From Lutimaribacter saemankumensis (GTDB lineage Bacteria; Pseudomonadota; Alphaproteobacteria; Rhodobacterales; Rhodobacteraceae): 64,000 nt of DNA. A model generated the notes under the pieces. It saw nothing but the letters and a program-made list of their open reading frames with translations. It had not been told where the DNA came from and ran no database searches. This document shows positions 19,842-29,744 of this stretch, piece by piece. Within the stretch, counting starts at the first letter, position 1; the number at the start of each line of letters is the position of its first letter. The position numbers were made by a program, and so were the translations under genes. Where the stretch lies: positions 310,001 to 374,000 of the forward strand of contig NZ_FNEB01000001.1 in assembly GCF_900100005.1 (NCBI RefSeq), in the 5' to 3' direction.

Positions 19842-21175
19842 CCGGCGGGCCGTTTCCTTTTCCCCGGCGCGCGACCGAGGCGATGTTGGCCTGGACCGGC
19901 GCGCGCATCGAACATGGCCCCGATCCCAAGCACGGGGCGCAGGCTTTCGACGTGCTGGAGCCGGTTCTCGGCGGCTCGATCACGCGCGAAGGCCGGACTC
20001 CGGACGAGGTTTTCGGACTGTTCACCGACACCATCGTGCCGTCGACCCGGCCTTTCGGGCATCCCACCAGCCTGTCCTTCGTTGCATCGGCCCCGACGCG
20101 CGCTGCGCTCAGCTTTGATGCGGCGCTGGGGGCGGCGGGCATTTTCGCGGGGAACTGGGATGGCGGCGCAGGCGCGGTCCACGCGGAAAACCAGGCGCTG
20201 CGCTGGATCGTTGACATGGCCGGCTGGCCCGACAGCGCGGGCGGGGTGTTCGTTGCGGGCGGCACGCTGGGCAACCTGTCCGCGCTGCATGCGGCCCGCG
20301 AATGGCGCGCGGCCCGCATTGCGCGCCCCGACCGCTGGGCGATCCTGTGTTCGACCGAGGCGCACAGCTCGATCCGGGCGGTTGCACGGGTCATGGACGT
20401 GGACCTGATCGTTGTCGATGCCCACGAAACCGGGCGTATGAGCGCCCAAGCCGCGGCCGATCGCCTGGAAAGCCGGGTTTTTGCCATCGTCGCGAATGCC
20501 GGCGCCACCAATTGCGGGGCGGTCGACGATATCGCCGGGCTGGCCGACCTGGCCGAGACGCACGATCTCTGGCTGCACCTAGATGGCGCCTATGGCCTTG
20601 CGGCGCTGGCCGACCCGGTTATGCGGCCGCAATTCGACGGGATCGAACGCGCCCACAGCCTGATCGTCGATCCGCATAAATGGCTGTTCGCGCCCTATGA
20701 CAGCTGCGCGCTGATCTATCGCGATGCCGCGCATGGGGCCGCGGCCCACGGACAGCAGGCGGTGTACCTCGATACAGTGGACAAAAATCATTTCAATCCA
20801 TCGGATTACGCGCTGCACCTCACCCGGCGGGCACGGGGATTGCCGCTGTGGTTTTCGCTGGCCGTGCATGGCACGGACGCCTACGCCGACGCGATTGCGC
20901 GCACCCGGCAGGTGGCGGAAACCATCGCGGCCGGGATCACGAAAATGCAGGGGCTGGACCTGCTGCTTGGTCCACAACTGACCGTTATCCTTTTCAGACC
21001 GACCGCCATGACCGAAGACGAAATGATCGCCTGGGCCGAAGGGCATCGCCGCTCCGGCGCGCTTTTGTGCCTGCCCACGCGCTGGCGCGGCGAGATGGTG
21101 TTCCGCCTGTGCATCGTGCATCCTGAAACCGACGCCGAATGGGTGCTGAACATCCTGAAGACTTTGACCCGATGA
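19838..21175 (+). CDS. PLP-dependent group II decarboxylase-family enzyme
   Basis: About 445 residues of the fold-type I aromatic-L-amino-acid/glutamate decarboxylase family. PLP-site features: the stacking His in STEAHSSIR, the Asp in HLDGAYGLAAL, and the Schiff-base Lys in DPHKWLFAPYDSC. It overlaps the TMADH-like gene by 4 bp (ATGA) and the deacylase gene by 4 bp, so the three are coupled. In this context it would decarboxylate or otherwise process an amino acid released after demethylation. Decarboxylase against aldolase or aminotransferase-like chemistry cannot be settled from sequence. Confidence 0.87.
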   Translation: MTGGPFPFPRRATEAMLAWTGARIEHGPDPKHGAQAFDVLEPVLGGSITREGRTPDEVFGLFTDTIVPSTRPFGHPTSLSFVASAPTRAALSFDAALGAAGIFAGNWDGGAGAVHAENQALRWIVDMAGWPDSAGGVFVAGGTLGNLSALHAAREWRAARIARPDRWAILCSTEAHSSIRAVARVMDVDLIVVDAHETGRMSAQAAADRLESRVFAIVANAGATNCGAVDDIAGLADLAETHDLWLHLDGAYGLAALADPVMRPQFDGIERAHSLIVDPHKWLFAPYDSCALIYRDAAHGAAAHGQQAVYLDTVDKNHFNPSDYALHLTRRARGLPLWFSLAVHGTDAYADAIARTRQVAETIAAGITKMQGLDLLLGPQLTVILFRPTAMTEDEMIAWAEGHRRSGALLCLPTRWRGEMVFRLCIVHPETDAEWVLNILKTLTR

Positions 21176-22311
21176 CATCGACCCTCGATATCCTCGACCG
21201 GCTGATCGGCTATGACACGGTCAGCGCGCGCTCGAACCTTGCTCTGATCGATTATGTGCAGGATTACCTGTCGTCGCGGGGATTCAAGCTGGAACGTGTC
21301 ACCGACCCGACCGGGGAAAAGGCAGGGCTGTTCGCCAGCATCGGACCGGCGGGTTCGGGGATCATGCTGTCGGCCCATACCGATGTCGTTCCCGTCGATG
21401 GCCAGGAGTGGACCCGTCCGCCCTTTGCGCTGACGCGCGAGGGCGACAGCCTTTTCGGACGTGGAACAACCGACATGAAGGGGTTTCTCGCCGCGATGTT
21501 GAACGCCGCCGACCAGGCTGCGAAGGCCCCGTTGAAAGAGCCGCTGAAGCTGGCGATCTCCTATGACGAAGAGGTGGGCTGCCTCGGCATCGCCCACATG
21601 ATCGACCGTCTTGCGCCAACCATCGGCCTTCCACGCGCCTGCATCGTGGGCGAACCCACCGGGATGCAGGTGGCCATCGGGCACAAGGGCAAGCAATCCC
21701 TGCGGGTGAAATGCCGCGGGCAATCCGGCCATTCTGCGCTGGCGCCGCGTTTCGTGAACGCGCTGCATCTGGGTGCAGATGTCGTTATTGCGATGCGCAC
21801 GTTGCAGGACTGGCTGGCCAGCCAAGGCGCGCGCGACACGGCCTATGACGTGCCCTACAGCACCGTGCATGTCGGCCGGATGACCGCCGGCACCGCGTTG
21901 AACATCGTGCCCGATCAGGCCGAACTGCTGATGGAGTTCCGCCACCTGGCCGAGGACGACCCGGCAGACCTCCGCGCCCGGATCGAAGCGGACCTCGCGC
22001 GTATCGCGTCGGATTATGGCGGTGGTGCGCGGATCGATGTCGAGGAGATCGCGGCCTATCCGGGCCTGTCGACCGATCGCGGGGCCGCATTCGTCACGGA
22101 AATGCAGGCGATCACCGGCTTTAACAAAACCACAAAGGTCGCCTTCGGGACCGAGGCGGGGTTCTTCGATGGCCTGGGCATCGACACGGTCGTATGCGGG
22201 CCCGGTTCGATGGAAGGTCAGGGGCACAAGCCCAACGAATACATCACCCTCGATCAATTGCAGGCCTGCGATTCGATGCTGACACGGGTGGTCGAAGGAT
22301 TGTGCCGGTGA
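21172..22311 (+). CDS. M20 family deacylase, acetylornithine deacetylase (ArgE)-like
   Basis: 379 residues. Metal-site motifs of M20 peptidases: SAHTDVVPVDG with the D-V-V-P loop, GRGTTDMKGF, YDEEVGCLG with the catalytic Glu, GEPTGM, and the terminal GPGSMEGQGHKPNEY. This set is typical of ArgE rather than DapE. Its start overlaps the upstream PLP gene (ATGA). Placed in a catabolic operon without other arginine genes, it may remove an acyl group from a pathway intermediate instead of N-acetylornithine. The di-zinc hydrolase assignment is firm; the substrate is open. Confidence 0.88.
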   Translation: MTSTLDILDRLIGYDTVSARSNLALIDYVQDYLSSRGFKLERVTDPTGEKAGLFASIGPAGSGIMLSAHTDVVPVDGQEWTRPPFALTREGDSLFGRGTTDMKGFLAAMLNAADQAAKAPLKEPLKLAISYDEEVGCLGIAHMIDRLAPTIGLPRACIVGEPTGMQVAIGHKGKQSLRVKCRGQSGHSALAPRFVNALHLGADVVIAMRTLQDWLASQGARDTAYDVPYSTVHVGRMTAGTALNIVPDQAELLMEFRHLAEDDPADLRARIEADLARIASDYGGGARIDVEEIAAYPGLSTDRGAAFVTEMQAITGFNKTTKVAFGTEAGFFDGLGIDTVVCGPGSMEGQGHKPNEYITLDQLQACDSMLTRVVEGLCR

Positions 22312-22441
22312 TGCAGCTTGGCGAGGTGCCGAAAATATGGGCACGGCGCCCGATTATGCGGCGCATTGATCCGGCGCGGCGCATGGGTCTTTCGATTGCG
22401 CCTTTGCAGGCAGGGTTAGGGAAAAACGAAGTCCGAATGAG

Positions 22442-22475
22442 GAAACCGCGTATTCTGCCATGGGGATGCGGTTTC
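22442..22475. other. Inverted repeat before the Pot-type transporter
   Basis: GAAACCGC (22442-22449) pairs perfectly with GCGGTTTC (22468-22475) across 18 nt, within the 201-bp gap between the deacylase gene and the transporter ATPase gene. There is no T-run, so a terminator is unlikely; it may be an operator or leader stem. Nothing else is recognisable in this gap. Confidence 0.35.
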
Positions 22476-22512
22476 TATTCTCGTTCGCACGACAAGCGCG
22501 GGGACATGCCAG

Positions 22513-23598
22513 GTGGCGACTGACGGAACTATTGCGATCGATGTGCGCGATGCGGTGAAACGCTATGGCGATTTCACGGCGCTCAAACGGATTTCGCTGT
22601 CGATCCGCGACAACGAGTTTTTCACGCTTCTTGGCCCGTCCGGTTGCGGCAAGACCACGCTTTTGCGGATGATCGCGGGCTTCGAGGATGTGACCGAAGG
22701 CGCGATATTTCTGTTCGGTGACGAGATCGAAACCCTGCCGCCCCACAAACGCCCGATCAACACGGTGTTCCAGGACTATGCGCTGTTCCCGCATATGACC
22801 GTGATCGACAATGTGGGCTTTGGCCTGGAAATGCGCGGCAAGTCGAAATCCGATGCGCGCAAGAGGGCGGGCGAGGTGCTGGAAATGGTGCAGCTTTCGC
22901 AATTCGCAAACCGCAAACCGGCGCAACTGTCGGGCGGGCAGCAGCAGCGCGTGGCACTGGCCCGCGCGCTTGCCCCGCAGCCCAAGGTTCTGCTGCTGGA
23001 CGAGCCGCTTTCGGCGCTGGACCTGAAACTGCGCAAGGCCATGCAGATCGAGCTCAAGCACCTGCAGCGCGATACCGGCATCACCTTCATCTTCGTCACG
23101 CACGACCAGGAAGAGGCGCTGACGATGTCCGACCGGATCGCGGTCATGTCGTCCGGCGAATTGCAGCAACTGGGCGATGCGCGCGACATTTATGAACGCC
23201 CGCGCAACATGTTCGTGGCCGATTTCATAGGTGACACCAATCTGTTGTCTGTCACGGTGAACCGGGTCGAAGGCCAATCCGCAACCTGTCGTCTGGCGTC
23301 CGGCCACCAGATCGCCTGTGACGCGGTCGAAGGCATCGCTCCGGGGGCGTATGTGCATATGTCGATCCGTCCCGAACGCCTGTACCTGTCCGAGCCGGGC
23401 GACGGCTACCTGTCCGGCACTGTGCTGGAAAACATCTTCGTCGGCACCGACATCACCACCATCGTCGAAATCTCGCCCGATCTTCGGCTGACGGTGCGCA
23501 CGTCGAATTCGGACCGTGGCGCCCAGGGCATATTCGCGCCCGGCACGGCTGTCGCCGTCCACCTGGAGCAGGGGGCTGGCCGCCTCCTGGCCGACTGA
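22513..23598 (+). CDS. potA: Pot-type ABC transporter ATP-binding protein
   Basis: 361 residues. Walker [11 protein letters not shown]-loop [10 protein letters not shown], signature [15 protein letters not shown], Walker [12 protein letters not shown] and the switch His in FVTHDQEEA are all intact, with a TOBE domain at the C terminus (about residues 280-350). This is the PotA/ModC-like importer ATPase that drives uptake of polyamine-like cations or compatible solutes. The start is GTG 22513. It opens a potABCD-type operon and overlaps the first permease by 1 bp. The gene symbol denotes family; the ligand need not be a polyamine. Confidence 0.88.
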   Translation: MATDGTIAIDVRDAVKRYGDFTALKRISLSIRDNEFFTLLGPSGCGKTTLLRMIAGFEDVTEGAIFLFGDEIETLPPHKRPINTVFQDYALFPHMTVIDNVGFGLEMRGKSKSDARKRAGEVLEMVQLSQFANRKPAQLSGGQQQRVALARALAPQPKVLLLDEPLSALDLKLRKAMQIELKHLQRDTGITFIFVTHDQEEALTMSDRIAVMSSGELQQLGDARDIYERPRNMFVADFIGDTNLLSVTVNRVEGQSATCRLASGHQIACDAVEGIAPGAYVHMSIRPERLYLSEPGDGYLSGTVLENIFVGTDITTIVEISPDLRLTVRTSNSDRGAQGIFAPGTAVAVHLEQGAGRLLAD

Positions 23599-24521
23599 TG
23601 GCGGGGGGTGGCACAGCAGGTGGCGGTCCACGCACCGACACCTACGCCCCCGTGCGCCTGTGGCTGTTGCTGCCGGCCTGGGTCTCGTTGACAATTCTCG
23701 TTCTGGCGCCGGTCAGCATGATGCTGGTCTATTCCTTCCTGACCAAGGAATTCCGCGGCGGCGTGATCTGGGAGTTTTCCCTGTCGGCCTATGACCAGTT
23801 CTTTTGCAATCGCGGCCTTTTCGGCGACGAACCCTGCAGCATCGAATGGACTTACCTGCTGATATTCTGGCGCTCGATCTGGCAGGCGGGGGCGGCCACG
23901 CTTCTGAGCCTCGCCATCGGGTTTCCAACCGCCTATTTCATCGCCACACGGCCCGCGCGGCAGCGCGCTTTGTGGGTGTTCCTGATCACGATTCCCTATT
24001 GGGTGAACCTGCTGATCCGCACCGTGTCGATGAAGTTCCTGCTCCGCGATCAGGGCCCGCTGAACGATGCGCTGCTCGGTCTTGGCATCCTGTCGGAACC
24101 GCTGTCGATCGTAAACACGAACCTCGCGGTGCAGTTGGGCCTGTTCTATTCCTACCTGCCGTTCATGGTACTGCCGATCTACGCGGCGGTGGAACGCTAC
24201 AACTTCTCGCTGTCCGAGGCGGCAGCCGATCTTTATGCGCCGCGATGGGTGATCCTGCGGCGCATCGTGATCCCGGCGGTAAAGCCCGGTATCGTGGCGG
24301 GCTGCATCCTTGTCTTCGTGCCCTCGCTGGGGTCGTTCCTGGCGCCCGACCTTCTGGGTGGGGCCAAGACCTTCATGATCGGGTCGCTGATCGAAGAGCA
24401 GTTCAAGGGCAATGCCGGCAACTGGCCGTTCGGGGCGGCGGCGTCGATGATCCTGCTGACGATGGTGCTGATCCTGCTGCTGATCTTCGCCCGGCAGCAG
24501 GCAAGGGCGGGCAACGGCTGA
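23598..24521 (+). CDS. potB: Pot-type ABC transporter permease (PotB-like)
   Basis: 307 residues with six predicted membrane helices, beginning [25 protein letters not shown]. The EAA-type loop [26 protein letters not shown], near residues 205-230, docks the ATPase. It is the first of two permeases that form the inner-membrane pore. The TGATG junctions with the ATPase gene and with the second permease indicate coupled translation. Confidence 0.88.
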   Translation: MAGGGTAGGGPRTDTYAPVRLWLLLPAWVSLTILVLAPVSMMLVYSFLTKEFRGGVIWEFSLSAYDQFFCNRGLFGDEPCSIEWTYLLIFWRSIWQAGAATLLSLAIGFPTAYFIATRPARQRALWVFLITIPYWVNLLIRTVSMKFLLRDQGPLNDALLGLGILSEPLSIVNTNLAVQLGLFYSYLPFMVLPIYAAVERYNFSLSEAAADLYAPRWVILRRIVIPAVKPGIVAGCILVFVPSLGSFLAPDLLGGAKTFMIGSLIEEQFKGNAGNWPFGAAASMILLTMVLILLLIFARQQARAGNG

Positions 24522-25330
24522 TGGCGGCGCGGTCGTATAACCTGCGGGTCTATCCCGGCTTTCGCGCGGTCACGCTGCTGTGCCTGTTCGTGCTTTACGC
24601 GCCGCTGGTGGTGGTGACGATCTACAGCTTCAACGCCTCGCAATCGATCACCAACTGGGAAGGCGTCAGCCTGCGCTGGTACGCGGATGTGTTCACCGGT
24701 CCCGAAAGCGAAAAGTTCAAACTGGCGGCGCGCAATTCCTTCGTGATCGCGCTGATCGCGGCAAGCGTCGCCACCACGATCGCCACGCTTGCGGCGACGG
24801 CGATCATTCGCGGCGGGCGGTTCCGCCTGCGCACGTGGTCCTTCGGGCTGATTTCGTTGCCCTTGATGGTGCCGGAAATCGTGACCGCCGTGGCGACGCT
24901 GATCTTTTTCAACGCCATCGGGTTCGATCGCGGCCTGCTGACGATCCTGCTGGCGCATATCGCGTTCTGCATTCCCTTTGCCTACCTGCCGATTTCGGCC
25001 CGGATGCAGGGGATCGAGGCCAGTTACGAACAGGCCGCGCAGGATCTCTATGCCACGCGGCGCCAGGCATTCACCCGGGTGCTTTTGCCGCTGATGATGC
25101 CCGGCATCATCTCGGGGTTCATCCTCGCGTTCATCGTATCGCTGGACGATTTCATCATCACCAATTTCGTCAAGGGCGCGGGCGTGGAAACCCTGCCCAC
25201 GGCGATCTTCGGCGCGGTGAAACAGGGCATAAAGCCCAATATCATGGCCATATCCACCATGCTTCTGGGCGTGTCGGTGGTGATGGTCGCCCTGTCCTGG
25301 CTGATCAGCCGCAGGGACAACACCAAATAA
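24521..25330 (+). CDS. potC: Pot-type ABC transporter permease (PotC-like)
   Basis: About 269 residues with six membrane helices. The N-terminal helix is [24 protein letters not shown], and the EAA loop is [28 protein letters not shown]. Start ATG 24521 overlaps the previous stop (TGATG). With the PotB-like subunit it completes the membrane pore. A long overlapping frame upstream is a shadow of the preceding permease gene. Confidence 0.88.
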   Translation: MAARSYNLRVYPGFRAVTLLCLFVLYAPLVVVTIYSFNASQSITNWEGVSLRWYADVFTGPESEKFKLAARNSFVIALIAASVATTIATLAATAIIRGGRFRLRTWSFGLISLPLMVPEIVTAVATLIFFNAIGFDRGLLTILLAHIAFCIPFAYLPISARMQGIEASYEQAAQDLYATRRQAFTRVLLPLMMPGIISGFILAFIVSLDDFIITNFVKGAGVETLPTAIFGAVKQGIKPNIMAISTMLLGVSVVMVALSWLISRRDNTK

Positions 25331-25352
25331 CCCAACAGACGGAGAGAAGATC

Positions 25353-26390
25353 ATGAAGAAACTGCTGCACACAACGGCGCTGGCCGCGGCGCTTGGACTG
25401 ACCGCGGGCGCCGTCATGGCCGAAGGCAAGCTGGTGATCTATCACTGGTTCGAATACATCCCGCAGGAGCTGCTGGACAAGTTCGCCGCCGAGAATGATG
25501 TCGAAATCGTCATGGACACCTATGACAGCAACGAGGCGCTTCTGGCTGCCCTTAAGGCCGGGGCCATCGGCACCTACGACGTTGCGGTGCCCGGCGACTA
25601 CATGGTCAAGATCATGGCCGGCGAGGGCCTGCTGGACACCATCGCCGAAGGCGAGCTTGCCAACAAGGGCAACATCCAGCCCGAATGGGCCGATCCGTCG
25701 TTTGATCCGGGCCGCGCGCATTCGATCCCGTATCAGTGGGGTTCGACCTCGTTCGCGGTCAATCGCGATGCCTACAAGGGCGATATCGGCACCACCGACA
25801 TCCTGTTCAACCCGCCCGCCGAACTGTCGGGCAAGATCAACATGCTCGACAGCCAGGGCGAGGTTCTGGCGATGGCGGCGCTGCATATGGGCATCCCGCA
25901 ATGCAGCCAAGACCGTGAACAGCTCAAGGCTCTGAACGCCATGCTGCAGGACGCCAAGGCGCATTGGGCGTCGTTCAACTCGGACACAGCAAAAGAAGTG
26001 CTGGTGTCGGGTGACGCGGCAGTTGGCCAGATCTATGACGGGTTCGCCGCCAAGGCCCGCGCCGAGGGCGCCAATATCGAATACGCCTTCCCCAAGCAGG
26101 GCTACATCGTGTGGATGGACAACGTCGTGCTGCTCAAGGACGCGCCGAACCGCGACAACGCGATCAAGTTCATGGATTTCCTGCTCGAGCCTGAAAATAT
26201 CGCCGCCGTAACCAACTATGCGCGCTACAACGCGGGTGTGTCGGGGGTCGAGCCGTACCTCGATCCGACGCTGGCCACCCAGCCGGAATCGAACCCGCCG
26301 GCGGATGCGGGTGCGGGCGTCTTCATCGAGGTCTGCGATCAGGCCACGCAAGAGGTCTATGACCAGATCTGGACCAACCTCAAGAAATGA
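25353..26390 (+). CDS. potD: Pot-type periplasmic solute-binding protein (PotD-like)
   Basis: 345 residues with a classic signal peptide (MKKLLHTTALAAALGLTAGA, cleavage after VMA). The mature start, GKLVIYHWFEYIPQELLDKFAAENDVEIV, is diagnostic of the PotD/PotF polyamine-binding group. It follows the second permease by 22 bp with a GGAGAG ribosome site and ends at a strong terminator. In this location it may bind the substrate of the neighbouring catabolic genes (a cationic or betaine-like compound) rather than putrescine or spermidine. Confidence 0.88.
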   Translation: MKKLLHTTALAAALGLTAGAVMAEGKLVIYHWFEYIPQELLDKFAAENDVEIVMDTYDSNEALLAALKAGAIGTYDVAVPGDYMVKIMAGEGLLDTIAEGELANKGNIQPEWADPSFDPGRAHSIPYQWGSTSFAVNRDAYKGDIGTTDILFNPPAELSGKINMLDSQGEVLAMAALHMGIPQCSQDREQLKALNAMLQDAKAHWASFNSDTAKEVLVSGDAAVGQIYDGFAAKARAEGANIEYAFPKQGYIVWMDNVVLLKDAPNRDNAIKFMDFLLEPENIAAVTNYARYNAGVSGVEPYLDPTLATQPESNPPADAGAGVFIEVCDQATQEVYDQIWTNLKK

Positions 26391-26397
26391 CGGGGCA

Positions 26398-26434
26398 GGG
26401 CGGCGCCATGGTGTTTTGGCGCCGCCCGCGTTTT
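26398..26434. terminator. Intrinsic terminator between the Pot operon and fba
   Basis: An 11-bp GC stem (26398-26408 with 26417-26427) with an 8-nt loop is followed by GCGTTTT on the plus strand. It ends the transporter operon and abuts the end of convergent fba. Confidence 0.75.
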
Positions 26435-27489
26435 CAGACCTTCAAAGACCCGTCGGCATAGCGTTTGGCCATCTCGTCCAGGTCAAGCGGGGAGATCTTT
26501 GACGCGTTGCCGGCCGTCCCGAACCGCTCGAACCGGTCGAGGCACAGCTTTTCCATCTCTTCCATCGCCGGGATCATGAACTTGCGCGGGTCGAACTCGG
26601 TCTTTTTCTCCATAGCCACCTTGCGGAACTGCCCGGTGATCGCCATGCGGTTGTCGGTGTCGATATTGACCTTGCGCACGCCAGACTTGATGCCGCGCTC
26701 GATCTCTTCTACCGGCACGCCATAGGTCTGGGGCATCTCGCCACCGTATTCGTTGATCAGATCCTGTAGGTATTGCGGAACCGACGACGACCCATGCATC
26801 ACCAGATGCACGTTGGGGATCTTGGCGTGAATCGCTTCGATCTGGCTGATCGCCAGAATGTCGCCCGTCGGCTTGCGGCTGAACTTGTAAGCGCCGTGGC
26901 TGGTGCCGCAGGCGATGGCCAGCGCATCGACCTGTGTCTTTGCCACGAAATCCTTTGCCTGATCGGGATCGGTCAGCAATTGTTCGGCCGTCAGCTTGCC
27001 TTCTGCACCCGATCCGTCCTCTTCGCCGGCTTCTCCGGTTTCGAGCGAACCAAGGACGCCAAGCTCCCCCTCGACCGAGGCGCCGACCCAATGCGCCATG
27101 CGGCTGACGCGGTCGGTGATGTCGACATTGTAGTCGTACGAGGCCGGCGTTTTCATGTCCGCCTCGAGCGATCCGTCCATCATCACGCTGGTGAACCCGT
27201 GCCGGATCGCCGACAGGCAGGTCTGTTCGTTGTTGCCGTGGTCCTGATGCATGCAAAGCGGGATATGCGGATACATCTCGGCAAGCGCCTGGATCATGTG
27301 GCGCAGCATGATGTCGCCTGCATAGGACCGCGCGCCACGGCTGGCCTGCATGATCACGGGCGAGTCGCATTTCGCGGCCGCCTTCATGATCGCAAGCCCC
27401 TGTTCCATGTTGTTGATGTTGAACGCCGGCACGCCATAGCCATGTTCAGCCGCGTGATCGAGCAATTGACGAAGGGTGATAAGTGCCAT
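26434..27489 (-). CDS. fba: Class II fructose-1,6-bisphosphate aldolase
   Basis: 351 residues. Zinc ligands and active-site motifs: [36 protein letters not shown], the potassium/phosphate loop [20 protein letters not shown] and [11 protein letters not shown]. This is the Calvin-cycle/gluconeogenic subtype of class II aldolase common in alphaproteobacteria, interconverting fructose-1,6-bisphosphate with two triose phosphates in the cytoplasm. It is monocistronic and convergent with the Pot operon, sharing the terminator at 26398. No sign of functional coupling to the neighbouring catabolic genes. Confidence 0.95.
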   Translation of the reverse strand: MALITLRQLLDHAAEHGYGVPAFNINNMEQGLAIMKAAAKCDSPVIMQASRGARSYAGDIMLRHMIQALAEMYPHIPLCMHQDHGNNEQTCLSAIRHGFTSVMMDGSLEADMKTPASYDYNVDITDRVSRMAHWVGASVEGELGVLGSLETGEAGEEDGSGAEGKLTAEQLLTDPDQAKDFVAKTQVDALAIACGTSHGAYKFSRKPTGDILAISQIEAIHAKIPNVHLVMHGSSSVPQYLQDLINEYGGEMPQTYGVPVEEIERGIKSGVRKVNIDTDNRMAITGQFRKVAMEKKTEFDPRKFMIPAMEEMEKLCLDRFERFGTAGNASKISPLDLDEMAKRYADGSLKV

Positions 27490-27720
27490 GTGAACCTCTC
27501 AGGCGGCTTGGCCACGCCGGAGAGCGTCCGCCCCCGGCCATTCCAGAAACGCCCCTCCGGCGGAGAAGGCATCGGTACGTTATTGGACGACGCCCGTGAC
27601 GGGCGATGCCATATCCTGTCGTGTCAGATCAGCAGCGGTTTGTGCAAGCGGTTTGGTGACGTCGATACCGGGTTGCGACGTGAAACCGCGCTGGATTGGG
27701 CACTGGAACAAGGCGGTTGC

Positions 27721-28743
27721 ATGGGCTATCTGCACCGCATGCTGAAAAGTGCCCGCATATCAGACGCCGCCCGCCTGTCCGTCGCCCCCATGATGGACTG
27801 GACCGACCGGCATTGCCGGTTCTTCCACCGTCTGATCAGCGGTCAGGCCCTGCTCTATACCGAGATGGTGACGGCGCCCGCACTGGTGCGGGGGAATGCC
27901 CTGCACCTGCTGGATTTCAACGACGAGGAACACCCCGTCGCGCTGCAGCTTGGCGGTTCCGAGCCTCGTGAGCTGGCGGTTGCGGCAAAGTTGGGGGCTG
28001 AGCGTGGGTATGATGAAATCAACCTCAATTGCGGCTGTCCGAGCGACCGGGTGCAATCGGGCACCTTCGGCGCGATCTTGATGAAAAGCCCGGCGCTGGT
28101 GGCCGATTGCGTGCGCGCGATGCGCGATGCGGTCGATATCGACGTGACGGTCAAATGCCGCATCGGCGTGGATGACCAGGACCCCGAAGAGGTGCTGCCC
28201 GAATTCCTGTCGCAGATCGTGGCGGCAGGCTGCGAACGGGTGACGATCCACGCCCGCAAGGCATGGCTTCAGGGCCTGTCACCAAAGGAGAACCGCGATA
28301 TTCCGCCGCTCGACTACGATCTTGTCCAGCGGATGAAGATGCTGTTCCCGAACCTTCATATTTCGATCAATGGCGGCGTGGAAAGCATTGAAGACGCAGT
28401 GCATTTTCTGGAAAGCGGGCTTGATGGCGTGATGGTCGGGCGCGCGGCTTATCACCGCCCTTGGGACATGCTTGCGCAGGCCGATGCCAGTGTATTCGGT
28501 GCAGCATCCGCAGCACAAGGTCCATCCGATATCGTCGCGACGATGATGCCCTATATCGAGACGCACCTGCGGGAGGGCGGACGCCTCCACCAGATTACCC
28601 GGCACATGCTGGGGCTGTTTCACGGGCGGCCCGGCGCGCGGCAATGGCGGCGCGTGTTGTCGGAAAACGCGACAGCGGACGGTGCGGGGCTCGAGGTGGT
28701 CGAGCGCGCGCTTCTGGCCGTGGAGACCGCTCAGGCGGCCTGA
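27721..28743 (+). CDS. dusA: tRNA-dihydrouridine synthase DusA
   Basis: About 340 residues. FMN barrel motifs SVAPMMDWTDRHCRFFHRL, LYTEMVTAPA, LNCGCPSDRVQSG with the catalytic Cys, TVKCRIGVDD and ISINGGV identify DusA, which reduces U20/U20a in the D-loop of tRNA. Start ATG 27721 has AAGG upstream; an ATG at 27739 is possible, and the frame continues open far upstream only as a shadow of fba. The 231-bp gap to fba (27490-27720) holds the two divergent promoters and a short GCCCG-TGA-CGGGC hairpin, nothing more. Confidence 0.92.
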   Translation: MGYLHRMLKSARISDAARLSVAPMMDWTDRHCRFFHRLISGQALLYTEMVTAPALVRGNALHLLDFNDEEHPVALQLGGSEPRELAVAAKLGAERGYDEINLNCGCPSDRVQSGTFGAILMKSPALVADCVRAMRDAVDIDVTVKCRIGVDDQDPEEVLPEFLSQIVAAGCERVTIHARKAWLQGLSPKENRDIPPLDYDLVQRMKMLFPNLHISINGGVESIEDAVHFLESGLDGVMVGRAAYHRPWDMLAQADASVFGAASAAQGPSDIVATMMPYIETHLREGGRLHQITRHMLGLFHGRPGARQWRRVLSENATADGAGLEVVERALLAVETAQAA

Positions 28744-28776
28744 GCCAGGTCTACGCAGGCGCCGGATAAATATGCA

Positions 28777-28813
28777 GAAACCGCGCAGTTTCGGACCGCA
28801 ACCGCGCGGTTTC
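28777..28813 (+). terminator. Possible hairpin after dusA
   Basis: A perfect 10-bp inverted repeat (GAAACCGCGC, 28777-28786; GCGCGGTTTC, 28804-28813) with a 17-nt loop lies 33 bp after the dusA stop. No clear T-run follows, so termination is tentative. Confidence 0.4.
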
Positions 28814-28922
28814 GTTCCGTTTGCGGGAAAGCCACAACCATCATCTCGGATCGGACCGGACGCTCTGGCCTTCGGCGGCGCGGCGGTGTAGGCCAAGCGC
28901 GCGCGAACGAGGGGACTTTCTG

Positions 28923-29741
28923 ATGCCTGACACCATGCTGTTGCTGGAAATGCTTTTGTTGCTCGTTGTGATCGGCGGGTTTGCCGGAGTGCTTGCGGGC
29001 CTTTTGGGCGTCGGCGGCGGGATCGTGCTGGTGCCCGCCTATTTCTATGCGTTCAAGACGCTCGGCTATGACGGGCCACAGCTTATGCAGGTCTGCCTTG
29101 CCACATCGCTGGCGACGATTGTCGTAACATCCGTTCGGTCCGTCCTGACCCACAACAAGCGCGGGGCCGTCGATTGGGGCATACTGCGCGGCTGGGGACC
29201 GGGGATCGCAATCGGCGCGCTTGTCGGTGTGCTGGTCGCGGCTTCTTTGCGCTCGGTCGTGCTGCAGGGCATCTTCGGCGGGCTCGGGCTGGTGATCGGC
29301 GCCTATCTGGGCCTGGGAAAGTCCAGTTGGCGGCTGGGGTCTGAGATGCCAAAGGGGCTGGCCCGTGCAATCGTTTCGCCGATGGTGGGTTTCCTGTCTG
29401 CGCTGATGGGGATTGGTGGCGGCAGTTTCGGCGTGCCGTTGATGAGCCTTTACAACACGCCGATTCATCGCGCGGTCGCCACGGCCGCCGGGTTCGGCGT
29501 GATCATCGCGGTTCCGGCGGTGGTGGGCTTCCTGTTCCTGTCGGTCGAGGACGCGCCGCCGCTGACGCTGGGTGCGGTGAACGGCCCCGCCTTTCTGGTC
29601 GTGATCACCATGACGCTGCTGACGACACCCATCGGGGTCAAGCTGGCCCACGGCATGGATGGCGCCCGGTTGCGGCGCATCTTCGCGGTGTTCCTGACGC
29701 TTGTTGCGCTCAACATGCTGCGTAAGGCGCTCGGTTACTGA
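28923..29741 (+). CDS. TauE/SafE-family sulfite/anion exporter
   Basis: About 272 residues with roughly eight membrane helices. The duplicated family signature is clear: GVLAGLLGVGGGIVLVPAY near residues 22-40 and GFLSALMGIGGGSFGVPLM near 155-175. Members export sulfite, sulfoacetate or similar organic anions, or import others. Start ATG 28923 has GAGGGG upstream. It is followed 3 bp later by a PhyH-like gene, so the two may be cotranscribed. The substrate is unknown. Confidence 0.88.
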   Translation: MPDTMLLLEMLLLLVVIGGFAGVLAGLLGVGGGIVLVPAYFYAFKTLGYDGPQLMQVCLATSLATIVVTSVRSVLTHNKRGAVDWGILRGWGPGIAIGALVGVLVAASLRSVVLQGIFGGLGLVIGAYLGLGKSSWRLGSEMPKGLARAIVSPMVGFLSALMGIGGGSFGVPLMSLYNTPIHRAVATAAGFGVIIAVPAVVGFLFLSVEDAPPLTLGAVNGPAFLVVITMTLLTTPIGVKLAHGMDGARLRRIFAVFLTLVALNMLRKALGY

Positions 29742-29744
29742 TCC

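Noticed and set aside
27490-27720. Possible small gene between fba and dusA
   Set aside because: Open frames here are continuations of the fba shadow; no ribosome site or motif.
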